A stretch of DNA of 64,000 nucleotides from Panorpa germanica (GCA_963678705.1 OY783209.1:19329311-19393310), one strand, 5' to 3'; counted from the first letter of the stretch, positions 35,597-47,640 are shown. Numbers and translations are program-made. The notes: generated by a model from the letters alone, not told the origin.

Positions 35597-35799
35597 TATT
35601 GAAGCAGATATTATATGCACAGTTATATATTAAATATTTTATTAATCAATAAGTCCTCAGACTAAAATTATACAGAAAGAAATCAGTAAAAATTTCTTAT
35701 AGACATAAAACAATTGAATTTAATATAATAGTTTTATATAAACAAAAACAAAACCAGTTTCAGTAATTTAATTTAAGAATGAATGTATTGTAATTCCAA
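35597..35799 (-). repeat. Copia 5' LTR
   Basis: 203 bp, identical by eye to the other LTR; on the plus strand it ends ATTCCAA and lacks the final CA present in the left copy. Confidence 0.9.
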
Positions 35800-35966
35800 A
35801 AATATTTTTGTACATTTAGTTTAAGATAGTTAAATATATTGTAATAAACTTTAAACATTTTTTAAATATAAAATTTATTTTAACAATTATATGAGATTTT
35901 CATTTTATTTTGATTTAAAATTAATAAGTTAAAAAAATTAATTTACAATTTAGCATTGTTGTTGCA

Positions 35967-35968
<2 letters not shown>

Positions 35969-36018
<50 letters not shown>

Positions 36019-36097
36019 GTATATAAGTATATATGTATATATGTATATATGTATATATGTATATATGTATATATGTATATATGTATATATGTATATA

Positions 36098-36148
<51 letters not shown>
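35969..36148. repeat. Microsatellite of u8
   Basis: TA/(ATATATGT)n array with about nine ATATATGT units, among the longest in the array. Confidence 0.95.
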
Positions 36149-36151
<3 letters not shown>

Positions 36152-36463
36152 TCCTTTAAGTTATTAAGTTATGCTGCTGTATGTAGCTTTTTTGTATGAC
36201 GATGTTTTAATATTGACAAAATGTACAATAATGTACATAAATTAAAAAATAAACTAGCTAAACCTGAGCACGGTTCAGTTTGACATAAAATAAACAAGAC
36301 TCCGCATAACCGAAAAGACACTACAGTACAAAATATCTAGCCAATCGATAAGACTGATTTATTTTTAAGGAATAAGAGAATTTTTTATATTGTATGTATT
36401 TTTGTACTTATAATTTTAATGTTATGTAATAATAAATTTTTCTACGAGAATATATAGTATGTC

Positions 36464-36472
36464 CCGTCGGGG
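36464..36472. promoter_or_regulatory. CCCGTCGGG palindrome in the kinase 5' flank (u9 copy)
   Basis: A perfect CCCG-T-CGGG palindrome in AT-rich flank, about 370 bp before the ATG. The same element precedes nearly every unit; u3 and u10 carry single changes. A binding site or transcript hairpin is possible; no function is shown. Confidence 0.35.
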
Positions 36473-36842
36473 TTGTATTTAACCTCTAAATTTGACATTT
36501 GAAGATAGTTAGTTAATATTTTATGTTTACACGTAGAGGGCTACACGTTCAAAGCAAAGTTCATTTACACTATAGCATTCGACAAGGAAGGTTGTTGTTT
36601 GCAATTATTTCAACATTTGGTCATCAGAAAACTCAATTGGATTTATTGTAATTATATATTAATATTAGAAGAAATATTTTAAGGTAAAAATATTGTTACT
36701 GAATTTCTTAAAAATTATGTATGTGTTTTATATTTTAATATTTAAAAATTAATAATAAAATTTTTGTTTAAGAAATTTACTTAAATTATAAGAGCAGAGT
36801 TCTTTTGCTACTTTTTATTATACACTTAATAAAAATTTATTA

Positions 36843-37949
36843 ATGTTTCTACTACAAAACTTAGTAATGAAACAGGCTGTTCAAGATGACGCTTTACTGG
36901 TTGGAAACCAGAATTTTAAACTGTTAAAAACACTTGGAGAAGGAGGTTTTGGTACAATTTCACTAGCACGAAAACAAGGTGGTATTACTAATGGACGGTT
37001 GTATGCAATTAAAAAAATTAAAAGAAAACAATTACAATCTGCAAAAGCAGAACGTGAAGCATTAGAAGCAATAAGAAATACACCATTCCTAATGCAGTTA
37101 CGTTATTCGTTTCAATCAAGTAATAATCTGTACTTAGTTCTTGACTACTTGGTCGGTGGTGATCTTTTCACTTATCGCCGTAAATTTAATAAAGAAGAAG
37201 TTAAATTTATTGTTGGCGAGGTGGTTTTAGCGCTAAGACATTTGCATGGACTTGGAATAGCACATCGCGATATTAAACCTGAAAATTTGATGATTGACAA
37301 CGAAGGACATGTTGTCTTGGTTGACTTTGGGAACGCTATACAGTTTTCAAAATTTGATAAAATTAAAAAAACAAAAGTATCCTACCTAATTGGTTCAGTG
37401 GAGTACATGGCCCCAGAAATAGTACAACTTCAAGAACATTTAACGGCTGTAGATTGGTGGGCTCTTGGCATCCTTACTCATGAGTTGTACACAACCTATA
37501 CACCTTTTAATGCTAATTCCGAAGAAGAAATTAAACAAAATATAATAACAAACAAGCCAAGTATTTACGGTAAATTACCAATTGTTGTTGCAAAATTTAT
37601 AAGGCAGTTGCTGAACAAAAATCAGTACTTGAGGTTGGGCTGCCGATTTGCTAATGCAAAATTAGTGATGAGAAATGAATTTTTTAAGGGAATGGATTGG
37701 GTCGATCTTGAAAAAAAAGGGAGCCCATCTCCTCTAAAACCAAAAATTCAAAATATAGAAGATACATCATATTTTGAGACTGTGTTTACTGATGTTGCAC
37801 CTAAGCATTCTGTTAGTGAATGTTTTGAATGGTACAATGAAAAGGATTTTGTGCCATTGAATAGCACCGAAGAAGGAAAAGAAAACATGAAAAACAATTG
37901 GGATAAATTCGATAAAGAAGTTTCAAATTTCTTAACAAATAGAAAATAA
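36843..37949 (+). CDS. u9: intact MSK/JIL-1-like AGC kinase, 368 aa
   Basis: Full-length intronless frame for a cytosolic or nuclear Ser/Thr kinase. The kinase domain (about 26-284) holds GEGGFG (32-37), lysine 57, helix-C glutamate 70, HRDIKPEN (141-148), DFG (161-163), a SYLIGSVEYMAPE activation segment end, DWW (204-206) and RLG. An AGC C-tail follows (FFKGMDW, LKP, DTSYFETVFT, 279-316). Closest by motif reading to the N-terminal kinase of MSK/JIL-1; the second, CaMK-like domain is absent and no clear hydrophobic motif is seen, so PDK1-style control may be lost. Local changes: S2F, GG-IT-NG, EHLTAV for EHGTAV, K to I in QNIED. A GTAAAAAT...TTTAAG pair (36684-36772) gives a likely 5'-UTR intron, with acceptor TTTAAG where others have TTTCAG or TTACAG. 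Confidence 0.9.
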   Translation: MFLLQNLVMKQAVQDDALLVGNQNFKLLKTLGEGGFGTISLARKQGGITNGRLYAIKKIKRKQLQSAKAEREALEAIRNTPFLMQLRYSFQSSNNLYLVLDYLVGGDLFTYRRKFNKEEVKFIVGEVVLALRHLHGLGIAHRDIKPENLMIDNEGHVVLVDFGNAIQFSKFDKIKKTKVSYLIGSVEYMAPEIVQLQEHLTAVDWWALGILTHELYTTYTPFNANSEEEIKQNIITNKPSIYGKLPIVVAKFIRQLLNKNQYLRLGCRFANAKLVMRNEFFKGMDWVDLEKKGSPSPLKPKIQNIEDTSYFETVFTDVAPKHSVSECFEWYNEKDFVPLNSTEEGKENMKNNWDKFDKEVSNFLTNRK

Positions 37950-38249
37950 GGAAAATAAATGTAAAAAAAAAAAATTTGATGTTATAGTATTAAAAGTAAT
38001 TAATAAATAAACACCTATAATGCATGATTATCAGTAAAATACGTGTATATGCAATAACTGTACGATATATTATTAAACAAAAATATTTTTGTACATTTAG
38101 TTTAAGATAGTTAAATATATTGTAATAAACTTTTAACATTTTTTAAATATAAAATTTATTTTAACAATTACATGAGATTTTTATTTTATTTTGATTTAAA
38201 ATTAATAAGTTAAAAAAATTAATTTACAATTTAGCATTGTTGTTGCAGG

Positions 38250-38461
<212 letters not shown>

Positions 38462-39152
38462 TCCTTTAAGTTATTAAGTTATACTGCTGTATGTAGCTTT
38501 TTTGTATGACGATGTTTTAATATTGACAAAATGTACAATATTGTACATAAATTAAAAAATAAACTAGCTAAACCTGAGCACGGTTCAGTTTGACATAAAA
38601 TAAACAAGACTCCGCATAACCGAAAAGACACTACAGTACAAAATATCTAGCCAATCGATAAGACTGATTTATTTTTAAGGAATAAGAGAATTTTTTATAT
38701 TGTATGTATTTTTGTACTTATAATTTTAATGTTATGTAATAATAAATTTTTCTACGAGAATATATAGTATGTCCTGTCGGGGTTGTATTTAACCTCTAAA
38801 TTTGACATTTGAAGATAGTTAGTTGATATTTTATGTTTATACGTAGAGGGCTACACGTTCAAAGCAAAGTTTATTTACACTATAGCATTCGACAAGGAAG
38901 GTTGTTGTTTGCAATTATTTCAACATTTGGTCATCAGAAAACTCAATTAGATTTATTGTAATTATATATTAATATTAGAAGAAGTATTTTAAGGTAAAAA
39001 TATTGTTACTGAATTTCTTAAAAATTATGTATGTGTTTTATATTTTAATATTTAAAAATTAATAATAAAATTTTTGTTTTAGAAATTTACTTAAATTATA
39101 AGAGCAGAGTTCTTTTGCTACTTTTTAATATACACTTAATAAAAATTTATTA

Positions 39153-40259
39153 ATGTCTCTACTACAAAACTTAGTAATGAAACAGGCTGTTCAAGATGAC
39201 GCTTTACTGGTTGGAAACCAGAATTTTAAACTGTTAAAAACACTTGGAGAAGGAGGTTTTGGTACAATTTCACTAGCACGAAAACAAGGTGGTATTAATA
39301 ATGGACGGTTGTATGCAATTAAAAAAATTAAAAGAAAACAATTACAATCTGCAAAAGCAGAACGTGAAGCATTAGAAGCAATAATAAATACACCGTTCCT
39401 AATGCAGTTACGTTATTCGTTTCAATCAAGTAATAATCTGTACTTAGTGCTTGACTACTTGGTCGGTGGTGATCTTTTCACTTACCGCCGTAAATTTAAT
39501 AAAGAAGAAGTTAAATTTATTGTCGACGAGGTGGTTTTAGCGCTAAGACATTTGCATGGACTTGGAATAGCACATCGCGATATTAAACCTGAAAATTTGA
39601 TGATTGACAACGAAGGACATGTTGTCTCGGTTGACTTTGGGAACGCTATACAGTTTTCAAAATTTGATAAAATTAAAAAAACAAAAGTATCCTACCTAAT
39701 TGGTTCAGTGGAGTACATGGCCCCAGAAATAGTACAACTTCAAGAACATGGAACGGCTGTAGATTGGTGGGCTCTTGGCATCCTTACTCATGAGTTGTAC
39801 ACAACCTATACACCTTTTAATGCTAATTCCGAAGAAGAAATTAAACAAAATATAATAACAAACAAGCCAAGTATTTACGGTAAATTACCAATTGTTGTTG
39901 CAAAATTTATAAGGCAGTTGCTGAACAAAAATCAGTACTTGAGGTTGGGCTGCCGATTTGCTAATGCAAAATTAGTGATGAGAAATGAATTTTTTAAGGG
40001 AATGGATTGGGTCGATCTTGAAAAAAAAGGGAGCCCATCTCCTCTAAAACCAAAAACTCAAAATAAAGAAGATACATCATATTTTGAGACTGTGTTTACT
40101 GATGTTGCACCTAAGCATTCTGTTAGTGAATGTTTTGAATGGTACAATGAAAAGGATTTTGTGCCATTGAATAGCAACGAAGAAGGAAAAGAAAACATGA
40201 AAAACAATTGGGATAAATTCGATAAAGAAGTTTCAAATTTTTTAACAAATAGAAAATAA
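39153..40259 (+). CDS. u10: intact MSK/JIL-1-like AGC kinase, 368 aa
   Basis: Complete frame, used here as the reference for residue numbers. All catalytic motifs are present (Gly-loop 32-37, K57, E70, H141-R142-D143, K145, N148, D161-F162-G163, A190-P191-E192). Differences from u9 and u11 include R78I (EAIIN), G125D in FIVDEV, VSVDFG for VLVDFG and KTQNK for KIQNK. The likely 5'-UTR intron is 38994-39082 (89 nt, acceptor TTTTAG). AATAAA at about 40264 and again within TTAATAAATAAA follow the stop. It should phosphorylate Ser/Thr in a basic context if MSK-like, but the substrate is unknown. Confidence 0.9.
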   Translation: MSLLQNLVMKQAVQDDALLVGNQNFKLLKTLGEGGFGTISLARKQGGINNGRLYAIKKIKRKQLQSAKAEREALEAIINTPFLMQLRYSFQSSNNLYLVLDYLVGGDLFTYRRKFNKEEVKFIVDEVVLALRHLHGLGIAHRDIKPENLMIDNEGHVVSVDFGNAIQFSKFDKIKKTKVSYLIGSVEYMAPEIVQLQEHGTAVDWWALGILTHELYTTYTPFNANSEEEIKQNIITNKPSIYGKLPIVVAKFIRQLLNKNQYLRLGCRFANAKLVMRNEFFKGMDWVDLEKKGSPSPLKPKTQNKEDTSYFETVFTDVAPKHSVSECFEWYNEKDFVPLNSNEEGKENMKNNWDKFDKEVSNFLTNRK

Positions 40260-40560
40260 GGAGAATAAATGTAAAAAAAAAAAAAAATTTGATGTAATAG
40301 TGTTAAAAGTAATTAATAAATAAACACATATAATGCATGATTATCAGTAAAATACGTGTATATGCAATAACTGTACGATATATTATTAAACAAAAATATT
40401 TTTGTACATTTAGTTTAAGATAGTTAAATATATTGTAATAAACTTTAAAAATTTTTTAAATATAAAATTTATTTTAACAATTATATGAGATTTTCATTTT
40501 ATTTTGATTTAAAATTAATAAGTTAAAAAAATTAATTTACAATTTAGCATTGTTGTTGCA

Positions 40561-40562
<2 letters not shown>

Positions 40563-40626
<64 letters not shown>

Positions 40627-40717
40627 GTATATAAGTATATATGTATATATGTATATATGTATATATGTATATATGTATATATGTATATATTTATATATAT
40701 ATATATATATATATATA
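40563..40717. repeat. Microsatellite of u10
   Basis: Long pure TA lead-in followed by (ATATATGT)n and TA. Confidence 0.95.
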
Positions 40718-41411
40718 AATTCCTTTAAGTTATTAAGTTATACTGCTGTATGTAGCTTTTTTGTATGACGATGTTTTAATATTGACAAAATGTACAATAA
40801 TGTACATAAATTAAAAAATAAACTAGCTAAACCTGAGCACGGTTCAGTTTGACATAAAATAAACAAGACTCCGCCTAACCGAAAAGACACTAAAGTACAA
40901 AATATCTAGCCAATCGATAAGACTGATTTATTTTTAAGCAATAAGAGAATTTTTTATATTGTATGTATTTTTGTACTTATAATTTTATTGTTATGTAATA
41001 ATAAATTTTTCTTCGAGAATATATAGTATGTCCCGTCGGGGTTGTATTTAACCTCTAAATTTGACATTTGAAGATAGTTAGTTGATATTTTATGTTTATA
41101 CGTAGAGGGCTACATGTTCAAAGCAAAGTTCATTTACACTATAGCATTCGACAAGAAAGGTTGTTGTTTGCAATTATTTTAACATTTGGTCATCAGAAAA
41201 ATCAATTGGATTTATTGTAATTATATATTAATATTAGAAGAAGTATTTTAAGGTAAAAATATTGTTACTGAATTTCTTAAAAATTATGTATGTGTTTTAT
41301 ATTTTAAAATTTAAAAATTAATAATAAAATTTTTGTTTCAGAAATTTACTTAAATTATAAGAGCAGAGTTCTTTTGCTACTTTTTAATATACACTTAATA
41401 AAAATTTATTA

Positions 41412-42518
41412 ATGTCTCTACTACAAAACTTAGTAATGAAACAGGCTGTTCAAGATGACGCTTTACTGGTTGGAAACCAGAATTTTAAACTGTTAAAAAC
41501 ACTTGGAGAAGGAGGTTTTGGTACAATTTCACTAGCACGAAAACAAGGTGGTATTAATAATGGACGGTTGTATGCAATTAAAAAAATTAAAAGAAAACAA
41601 TTACAATCTGCAAAATCAGAACGTAAAGCATTAGAAGCAATAAGAAATACACCATTTCTAATGCAGTTACGTTATTCGTTTCAATCAAGTAATAATCTGT
41701 ACTTAGTGCTTGACTACTTGGTCGGTGGTGATCTTTTCACTTATCGCCGTAAATTTAATAAAGAAGAAGTTAAATTTATTGTTGGCGAGGTGGTTTTAGC
41801 GCTAAGACATTTGCATGGACTTGGAATAGCACATCGCGATATTAAACCTAAAAATTTGAGGATTGACAACGAAGGACATGTTGTCTTGGTTGACTTTGGG
41901 AACGCTATACCGTTTTCAAAATTTGATAAAATTAAAAAAACAAAAGTATCCTACCTAATTGGTTCAGTGGAGTACATGGCCCCAGAAATAGTACAACTTC
42001 AAGAACATGGAACGGCTGTAGATTGGTGGGCTCTTGGCATCCTTACTCATGAGTTGTACACAACCTATACACCTTTTAATGCTAATTCCGAAGAAGAAAT
42101 TAAACAAAATATAATAACAAACAAGCCAAGTATTTACGGTAAATTACCAATTGTTGTTGCAAAATTTATAAGGCAGTTGCTGAACAAAAATCAGTACTTG
42201 AGGTTGGGCTGCCGATTTGCTAATGCAAAATTAGTGATGAGAAATGAATTTTTTAAGGGAATGGATTGGGTCGATCTTGAAAAAAAAGGGAGCTCATCTT
42301 CTTTAAAACCAAAAATTCAAAATAAAGAAGATACATCATATTTTGAGACTGTGTTTACTGATGTTGCACCTAAGCATTCTGTTAGTGAATGTTTTGAATG
42401 GTACAATGAAAAGGATTTTGTGCCATTGAATAGCAACGAAGAAGGAAAAGAAAACATGAAAAACAATTGGGATAAATTCGATAAAGAAGTTTCAAATTTC
42501 TTAACAAATAGAAAATAA
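41412..42518 (+). CDS. u11: full-length kinase, last unit, with catalytic-loop changes
   Basis: 368 codons, open from ATG to TAA. The 5'-UTR intron is likely 41253-41341 (acceptor TTTCAG). The catalytic HRD, K145, N148, DFG and APE residues are kept, but the loop reads HRDIKPKNLR instead of HRDIKPENLM (E147K, M150R), and AIPFSK replaces AIQFSK just after DFG. Position 147 is nearly always Glu in this kinase group and supports the C-lobe, so activity may be reduced. GSSSSLK replaces GSPSPLK in the tail. It is the last unit of the array. Confidence 0.88.
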   Translation: MSLLQNLVMKQAVQDDALLVGNQNFKLLKTLGEGGFGTISLARKQGGINNGRLYAIKKIKRKQLQSAKSERKALEAIRNTPFLMQLRYSFQSSNNLYLVLDYLVGGDLFTYRRKFNKEEVKFIVGEVVLALRHLHGLGIAHRDIKPKNLRIDNEGHVVLVDFGNAIPFSKFDKIKKTKVSYLIGSVEYMAPEIVQLQEHGTAVDWWALGILTHELYTTYTPFNANSEEEIKQNIITNKPSIYGKLPIVVAKFIRQLLNKNQYLRLGCRFANAKLVMRNEFFKGMDWVDLEKKGSSSSLKPKIQNKEDTSYFETVFTDVAPKHSVSECFEWYNEKDFVPLNSNEEGKENMKNNWDKFDKEVSNFLTNRK

Positions 42519-42822
42519 GGAGAATAAATGTAAAAAAAAAAAAAAAATTTGATGTAATAGTGTTAAAAGTAATTAATAAATAAACACCTATAATGCATGA
42601 TTATCAGTAAAATACGTGTATATGCAATAACTGTACGATATATTAATAAACAAAAATATTTTTGTACATTTAGTTTAAGATAGTTAAATATATTGTAATA
42701 AACTTTAAAATTTTTTTAAATATAAAATTTATTTTAACAATTATATGAGATTTTCATTTTATTTTAATTTAAAATTAATAAGTTAAAGAAATTAATTTAC
42801 AATTTAGCATTGTTGTTGCAGG

Positions 42823-42858
<36 letters not shown>

Positions 42859-42939
42859 GTATATAAGTATATATGTAAATATGTATATATGTATATAAGT
42901 ATATATGTATATATGTATATATGTATATATGTATATATT

Positions 42940-42974
<35 letters not shown>

Positions 42975-42985
42975 TTATATAAATA
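42823..42985. repeat. Microsatellite of u11; right end of the array
   Basis: TA/(ATATATGT)n array with two variant units (ATGTAAAT, ATATAAGT). It breaks off into TTATATAAATAAATAAAAG; the AAATTCCTTTAAGTTATT block that starts every other unit is missing, so the array ends here. Confidence 0.93.
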
Positions 42986-42990
42986 AATAA

Positions 42991-44463
42991 AAGTTTTAAT
43001 ATTTTAAATTACGTATCAACATAAAACAACATAAAAATAAATACTATGTTTGACGTAATTATATTAAAATTAATAAAACATTTAAAACATGCACCTTTGC
43101 ACTTTGATTCCTCAGCTACTGTGTTCCAAATATGTCGTTGAACATCTCTGGAATGATAGTTTGGATTTTTCTGGTTATACAAACTCTCTCTTTCTTGAAT
43201 TAAAAGAATTAATTTTTCGGTGTTTATGATTCAAACATAAACTATAAACATAAACTAAAGCATTCTGAACATACTCGTCATACGCGATGTCGGCGATAGA
43301 CCCGAAAAGAAGCGAAAGAAGAAGCGCTGTTAGGTATCCCCTCCAGTCTAGGCGGCTGTTTGTATTTACAAAGGTTCAGATAAGATAGCGTTGTAGTAGT
43401 GGTAACACTTGGTTAAAATTCTCTCTTATACGCTTCTAATGTGCGAAATAGTGCTGCCCGTATTTGGAGTGCTTTGTAGCGTGCAGTCTGAGAGCTCCAG
43501 AGCGATCTCATTACATTTACATGGTTCGGATAGGTAAAGCGTAGTAGCCCGTATACGTCTGGCAGAAATTCGCTTAAATGCGGTCCCATACTGAGACAGG
43601 CCTAAACCGTTTAAAAACACATGCTCGTGATGAACATTCATTGCCACACACTTCTTTCAATGTACTGATTTGATTACAGAAGTGAGAGGCACAGCATTCG
43701 AAAGAGAAGACTTCACGATAAACAGCTGTCGGTCGTTGGCGTTTGGTGCGTACTCTTCTGTAGCAGCGTCAGTTTTGATATTATTTAGCAACACGTCGTA
43801 TGATGCAATCCAAAATAATTTAGGCATTTCCTCCAAGTGTTCACCATTGGCAATCTTTTTCTCAACATGTCTCGTTAACTAAAACACCTTGATGAAGTGA
43901 CCAACTGTCATCCGAAATACGAGGGTCTAATCATAACTGACAGCAAACGCTATAGAGAAAAATGGCGGCAAAACATGGACGCCCTTACATGAAACATGTG
44001 CCGCATAAGCAGGGATTATTAAAGGATTGTTTCATTCCTCCATATGTCTGAAGAGCCTCGTCTAATTCAATCAAGTAACGGGTTTACTTCTTCTTTCTTT
44101 CAAATCCAGGAGCATTAAGGATGAATATATCTTCTCCTAATTCACCCAAGAAATAACCCAGCAGTCTTATTTTCTTATTGTTAAAAAACCTAATACAATT
44201 ATTGTTTTACTTATCAATAAAGAATTATTTCCTTCTTGCCGCGATGCTTTTTCATTTTCTTGTCTTTGTCGAAGGATAAATGTTTTCATATTCGTCCCGT
44301 TAGCTTCTTGCTTTGCTTACAAATTTTATCCCAACTTCTTTGATCAATGAAATTAATGTTCTGTGGTCATTTAAAGTGGTCAATTCCTTCAGAAACCTAA
44401 CTATTAAACTCTTCCTAAACGTCCTCATCCGTTTCTTCTGATGTCTTGCAGGTACACTAGCTA
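42991..44463. other. No gene recognised (42,991-44,463)
   Basis: Unique-looking sequence, more GC-rich than the array between about 43,260 and 44,020. Reading frames are under 75 codons and none resembles a known family. It marks the change from array to flanking DNA. Confidence 0.6.
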
Positions 44464-46286
44464 CCCAGTAAACAATTTGGTGAAGTGCCCTATTTGGTGA
44501 AGTTCGAGTCACTCGAACAATTTTATTCTAACGCTTTACAAGTTCGAAGCAACAACACAGAAACCAATTTTAGTTAAAATTTATTCCCTACCTGTCAAGA
44601 TTTTGTGAAATAAAATCTGATGTATGTAGTATTAGCAAGTTCGTTAATAGTTCAAAAGTGGTACACAAAAGTCGCTTTTAGTTAAAATTCATTCTCTACC
44701 TGTCACAGATTTTTGTGTTAGTGTTAGAATTTTTTCATAATAATATTCTTTTTTTTTCTAACATCATTCATTAAGTATTTCTGTTTCTTTCACCCATCAA
44801 TATATTTTTGTTAAATTCATTTTCATTTCAGTAATTCCAAAGTGAGAGAGAAACGAGATGCAAAAATACAAGTGAAATATATTTTTCACCGTTACACTTG
44901 TATACTTGTAAAGTATTTCGTTCAGGACAGTATTTATAAAGTATATGCTATTCTTTTTCAACAAATATTTCTTTAATGGTAATAGTCAGACGCTGTCTTC
45001 CTCCATCCCCGAATATCTATCCAGCGTTGTTAATACAGGGCTTTTAAACCTATCGCAGACCTGCCGATCGTAGATTTTTGAATCACCAGAACAATGTAAA
45101 AAACTAATATAACCAGAATTGTTAAAGATGAAAAATATTCATTAAAAAAATCACGATCCGTACTAAAGATTACATCAATTTATTTCTTAATTTAAATATT
45201 TATATTTCGCAAACTCTAAAAGAAAAATTCCATTAAGTTTTATACCCCTGAAGTGGAACAAATAGCGCCAACTAGCGATAACAAATGCTCGTCCTAGCTA
45301 TTATCTCTGGTCCTAGAGTCCTGTCAGTTACTAAGTTTCTTTGTGTAATATTTTGATAGTTTTGTGAAATAATATATGTTCTTAATCAGTTTTAATACTG
45401 CATTAAAAAAACAATAATATAAAATAGTGTTCAAAGAAATTATAAGTTTCTTAAATTAAATGTTTGGTAAGTTATACATATATATTCAGTCGCCATTTTA
45501 TGAAGCATCTTATATACGTTTCTTCATCTACATATATTTCAACATTTTTATTCAGAAATTTGTTTTAATTTTTCTCTTATATTTCAGACACAAAATTAGA
45601 CGGTACCCAAAAATTGTTGTAAGGAGAAATAAGAAGAACTCAATTACAAATCAAGATTTGATCTACTGATTTGATTTGATTACTGGTAAATAAAATGGTA
45701 TCCTTACAAGATATTATTTATAAGAGTTATTACTATATAAATATGTAAAGTACATGTAATTTCATTTTTAGAAACTGTCTCCTAGATAAAACTAAAGCTA
45801 AAGTACAAGCACAGTGTATATTCAAGTATATAGAATAGTTAGTGTATGATTATTTATTGTTTAACAATGTAGACTAATGTTATATTAACAATTGATCAAA
45901 AAAAATGCTGTAAATAAATTAAATTTAATAAAATATTAATAAAATTCTTACATAAAGGTATTGTTTTTTTTCATTATAAATTTGTTTTCTAATAAAAATC
46001 GATTTTATTTTTCAAAATAAATACTCTGTTTAAACTTCCCGCTTTATTTTTATTGTAATATCCCTGACTAATCACTGCAGGGCATAAATTATAATTTATA
46101 ACTCCGGTCATAAACCATAAACCGACTCCGCTTTTAATTCAGCAGTGAACCGTCGTTGCAATGTCTGTAGCTCATAAATAGGGCCTTTCCTATGAACGAC
46201 TGAATAGAAAACGAACACGTTCCAGACAAAAAACTCATGATGTGTAATAGAAATTAAGTAGAATTTACTCCAAAATGTTTACTGGG
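44464..46286. mobile_element. TIR DNA element, 1,823 bp
   Basis: Ends CCCAGTAAACAATTTGG...CCAAAATGTTTACTGGG form ~17-bp imperfect terminal inverted repeats, flanked on both sides by TA. A 17-bp palindrome GTTCGAGTCACTCGAAC (44502-44518) sits inside the left end. No transposase frame is seen. Both ends match the short element at 51266-51640, in opposite orientation. A TA target suggests a Tc1/mariner-like or similar family, not proven. Confidence 0.75.
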
Positions 46287-46914
46287 TATCCTCTTCAGTT
46301 CTCAGGCTGCGTAGCTTATTTCTTGAGGACCCTTGTCCTGTTAACCAGTTTGGAACTACTACTTTCTACCAGCACATTCCGTGTTTAATACATTTTTAAA
46401 TATCCCCTCTCCTTTAAATTGTTTTTGCCACAGATTTTTCAGCATACATATTTTTATTTGTTGTTTTTCCATAAGTTTTTCCAATTGATTCAGAAGACAG
46501 CATTACACTATTCTTGTATTTCACTTTCAAATTTTTCCTAATGGTGTATGTATGTATTTAAAGCGCCTAAACGTTAGTCCTTACATTCTTTGCTTACAGT
46601 TCACTTATTCCTTACTTACTAAAAAACAATCAAACATTTCTCTCTAATTATGTCATACGCACTTGTCATTCTTTCTACTCTCTTTCATTGTTTGCCAAAA
46701 TTAAACTGCATCCTGCTCTCGCTTCTTTTCTTCTGTTTCTCTTCTCTTTACTTCCGCAATACGTAGTCTTCCTTAACTCTTTATTTGCAATATCTCCCCA
46801 CTAAACATTTTAGAAACACTTTGCGATCATATTGAAGATGCCTATGATTTTTTGGTCATGAAAGAATTCATTTACAGTTCAGTTTCTTACAGTAGTTCAT
46901 ATGAAATGTCCATT
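46287..46914. other. No gene recognised; pyrimidine-rich plus strand
   Basis: From about 46,650 the plus strand is strongly C/T-biased, continuing into the decayed non-LTR fragment. Nothing codes. Confidence 0.5.
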
Positions 46915-47560
46915 TTATCGGCTACAAATGGCGAAACCACTCGACCGGTCGGAATACAAATGAAGATAAAGTTTATGCGAACTATAATTGAAGTGCAAAA
47001 CAGATACAAGCGTCACAAAATAGTACACTTCACCAAATTGTTTACTGATTCTTCCAGGCCTAATTGACTTTTCACCCCAATACATACTCCTTACGTGCTC
47101 CAATTGCTTCTCTTCCTTTTCGAACATTCTGCATAATTTCGCTTCTTTCATTCCCCAATATCTAGTTCCTTTTTCCTCATTCTTCAGTCTGAACCATGCG
47201 ATCATTTTCACTTCTTTCCTTTCTGTTTTTCCAGGTACTTCGGCATCCTTTTCGTCCACAACTTTTCTTATCTTAAATTATATTTCGCTTCCTTTATTCT
47301 CTTCAGTCTGTCCTGTTGTATCAATTTTACGTTCCTTTCTCTAATCCTACTCTGTATCTCCTACTCTACTTCATCCCTGATCCCTTCGATCTCCTCCATC
47401 GGTAAGTCATCGTTATTCATAATACCTTCCCCTTTCCTTCTCCCATTTTAATTTTCTTCCTTTTCTGATTAATTCATCCTTTCTTTCTTGTGTCTTCCCA
47501 CCTCCTTGTTCTCCTTTCTTTCTCCAAGCATAATTTATTCCTTTTTATTTCTTCCATTAT
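46915..47560 (-). pseudogene. Non-LTR retrotransposon fragment, badly decayed
   Basis: The minus strand gives Lys/Glu/Arg-rich peptide in shifting frames with the pattern RFRLxNEEKGxRYWxxKEAKxCRMF...EEKQLEHV, plus upstream QDRLKRIKEAKYN. This resembles linker sequence seen in many non-LTR elements of ants, bees and wasps, where the C is part of a C-x2-C zinc motif; here that motif is partly lost (KLCRMF). Several stops interrupt it. The family assignment comes from recall of the pattern only. Confidence 0.4.
47017..47045. repeat. End-like fragment of the 44.5-kb TIR element
   Basis: ACACTTCACCAAATTGTTTACTG matches the right end of the 51.3-kb element over 23 bases; the partner end was not found. 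Confidence 0.5.
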
Positions 47561-47640
47561 CAGATACCTATTTTATGTAGTTCTCCTGCATCGCCTTCAA
47601 CTTCAAATTTCAAATTTATTATCATCACTTCTTGAAAATG

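Larger units (their letters stand above)
31975..35799 (-). mobile_element. Copia-type LTR retrotransposon, internally deleted
   Basis: Two ~203-bp LTRs that read as identical flank a minus-strand Gag-Pol region with broken frames. The minus-strand primer site after the 5' LTR, GGTTATGGGCCCAG, is the initiator tRNA-Met fragment site typical of Copia; the purine tract GAGGGGGTG sits before the 3' LTR, which starts TGTTGGAATT. The reverse-transcriptase core is deleted. It is inserted in the 3' flank of u8. The outermost CA of the right LTR and about ten target bases are missing, so no clean target duplication is seen. Confidence 0.93.

Noticed and set aside
46915-47259. The 114-codon minus-strand frame as a host gene
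   Set aside because: The pattern fits decayed non-LTR linker sequence, and the frame is only one of several broken pieces.
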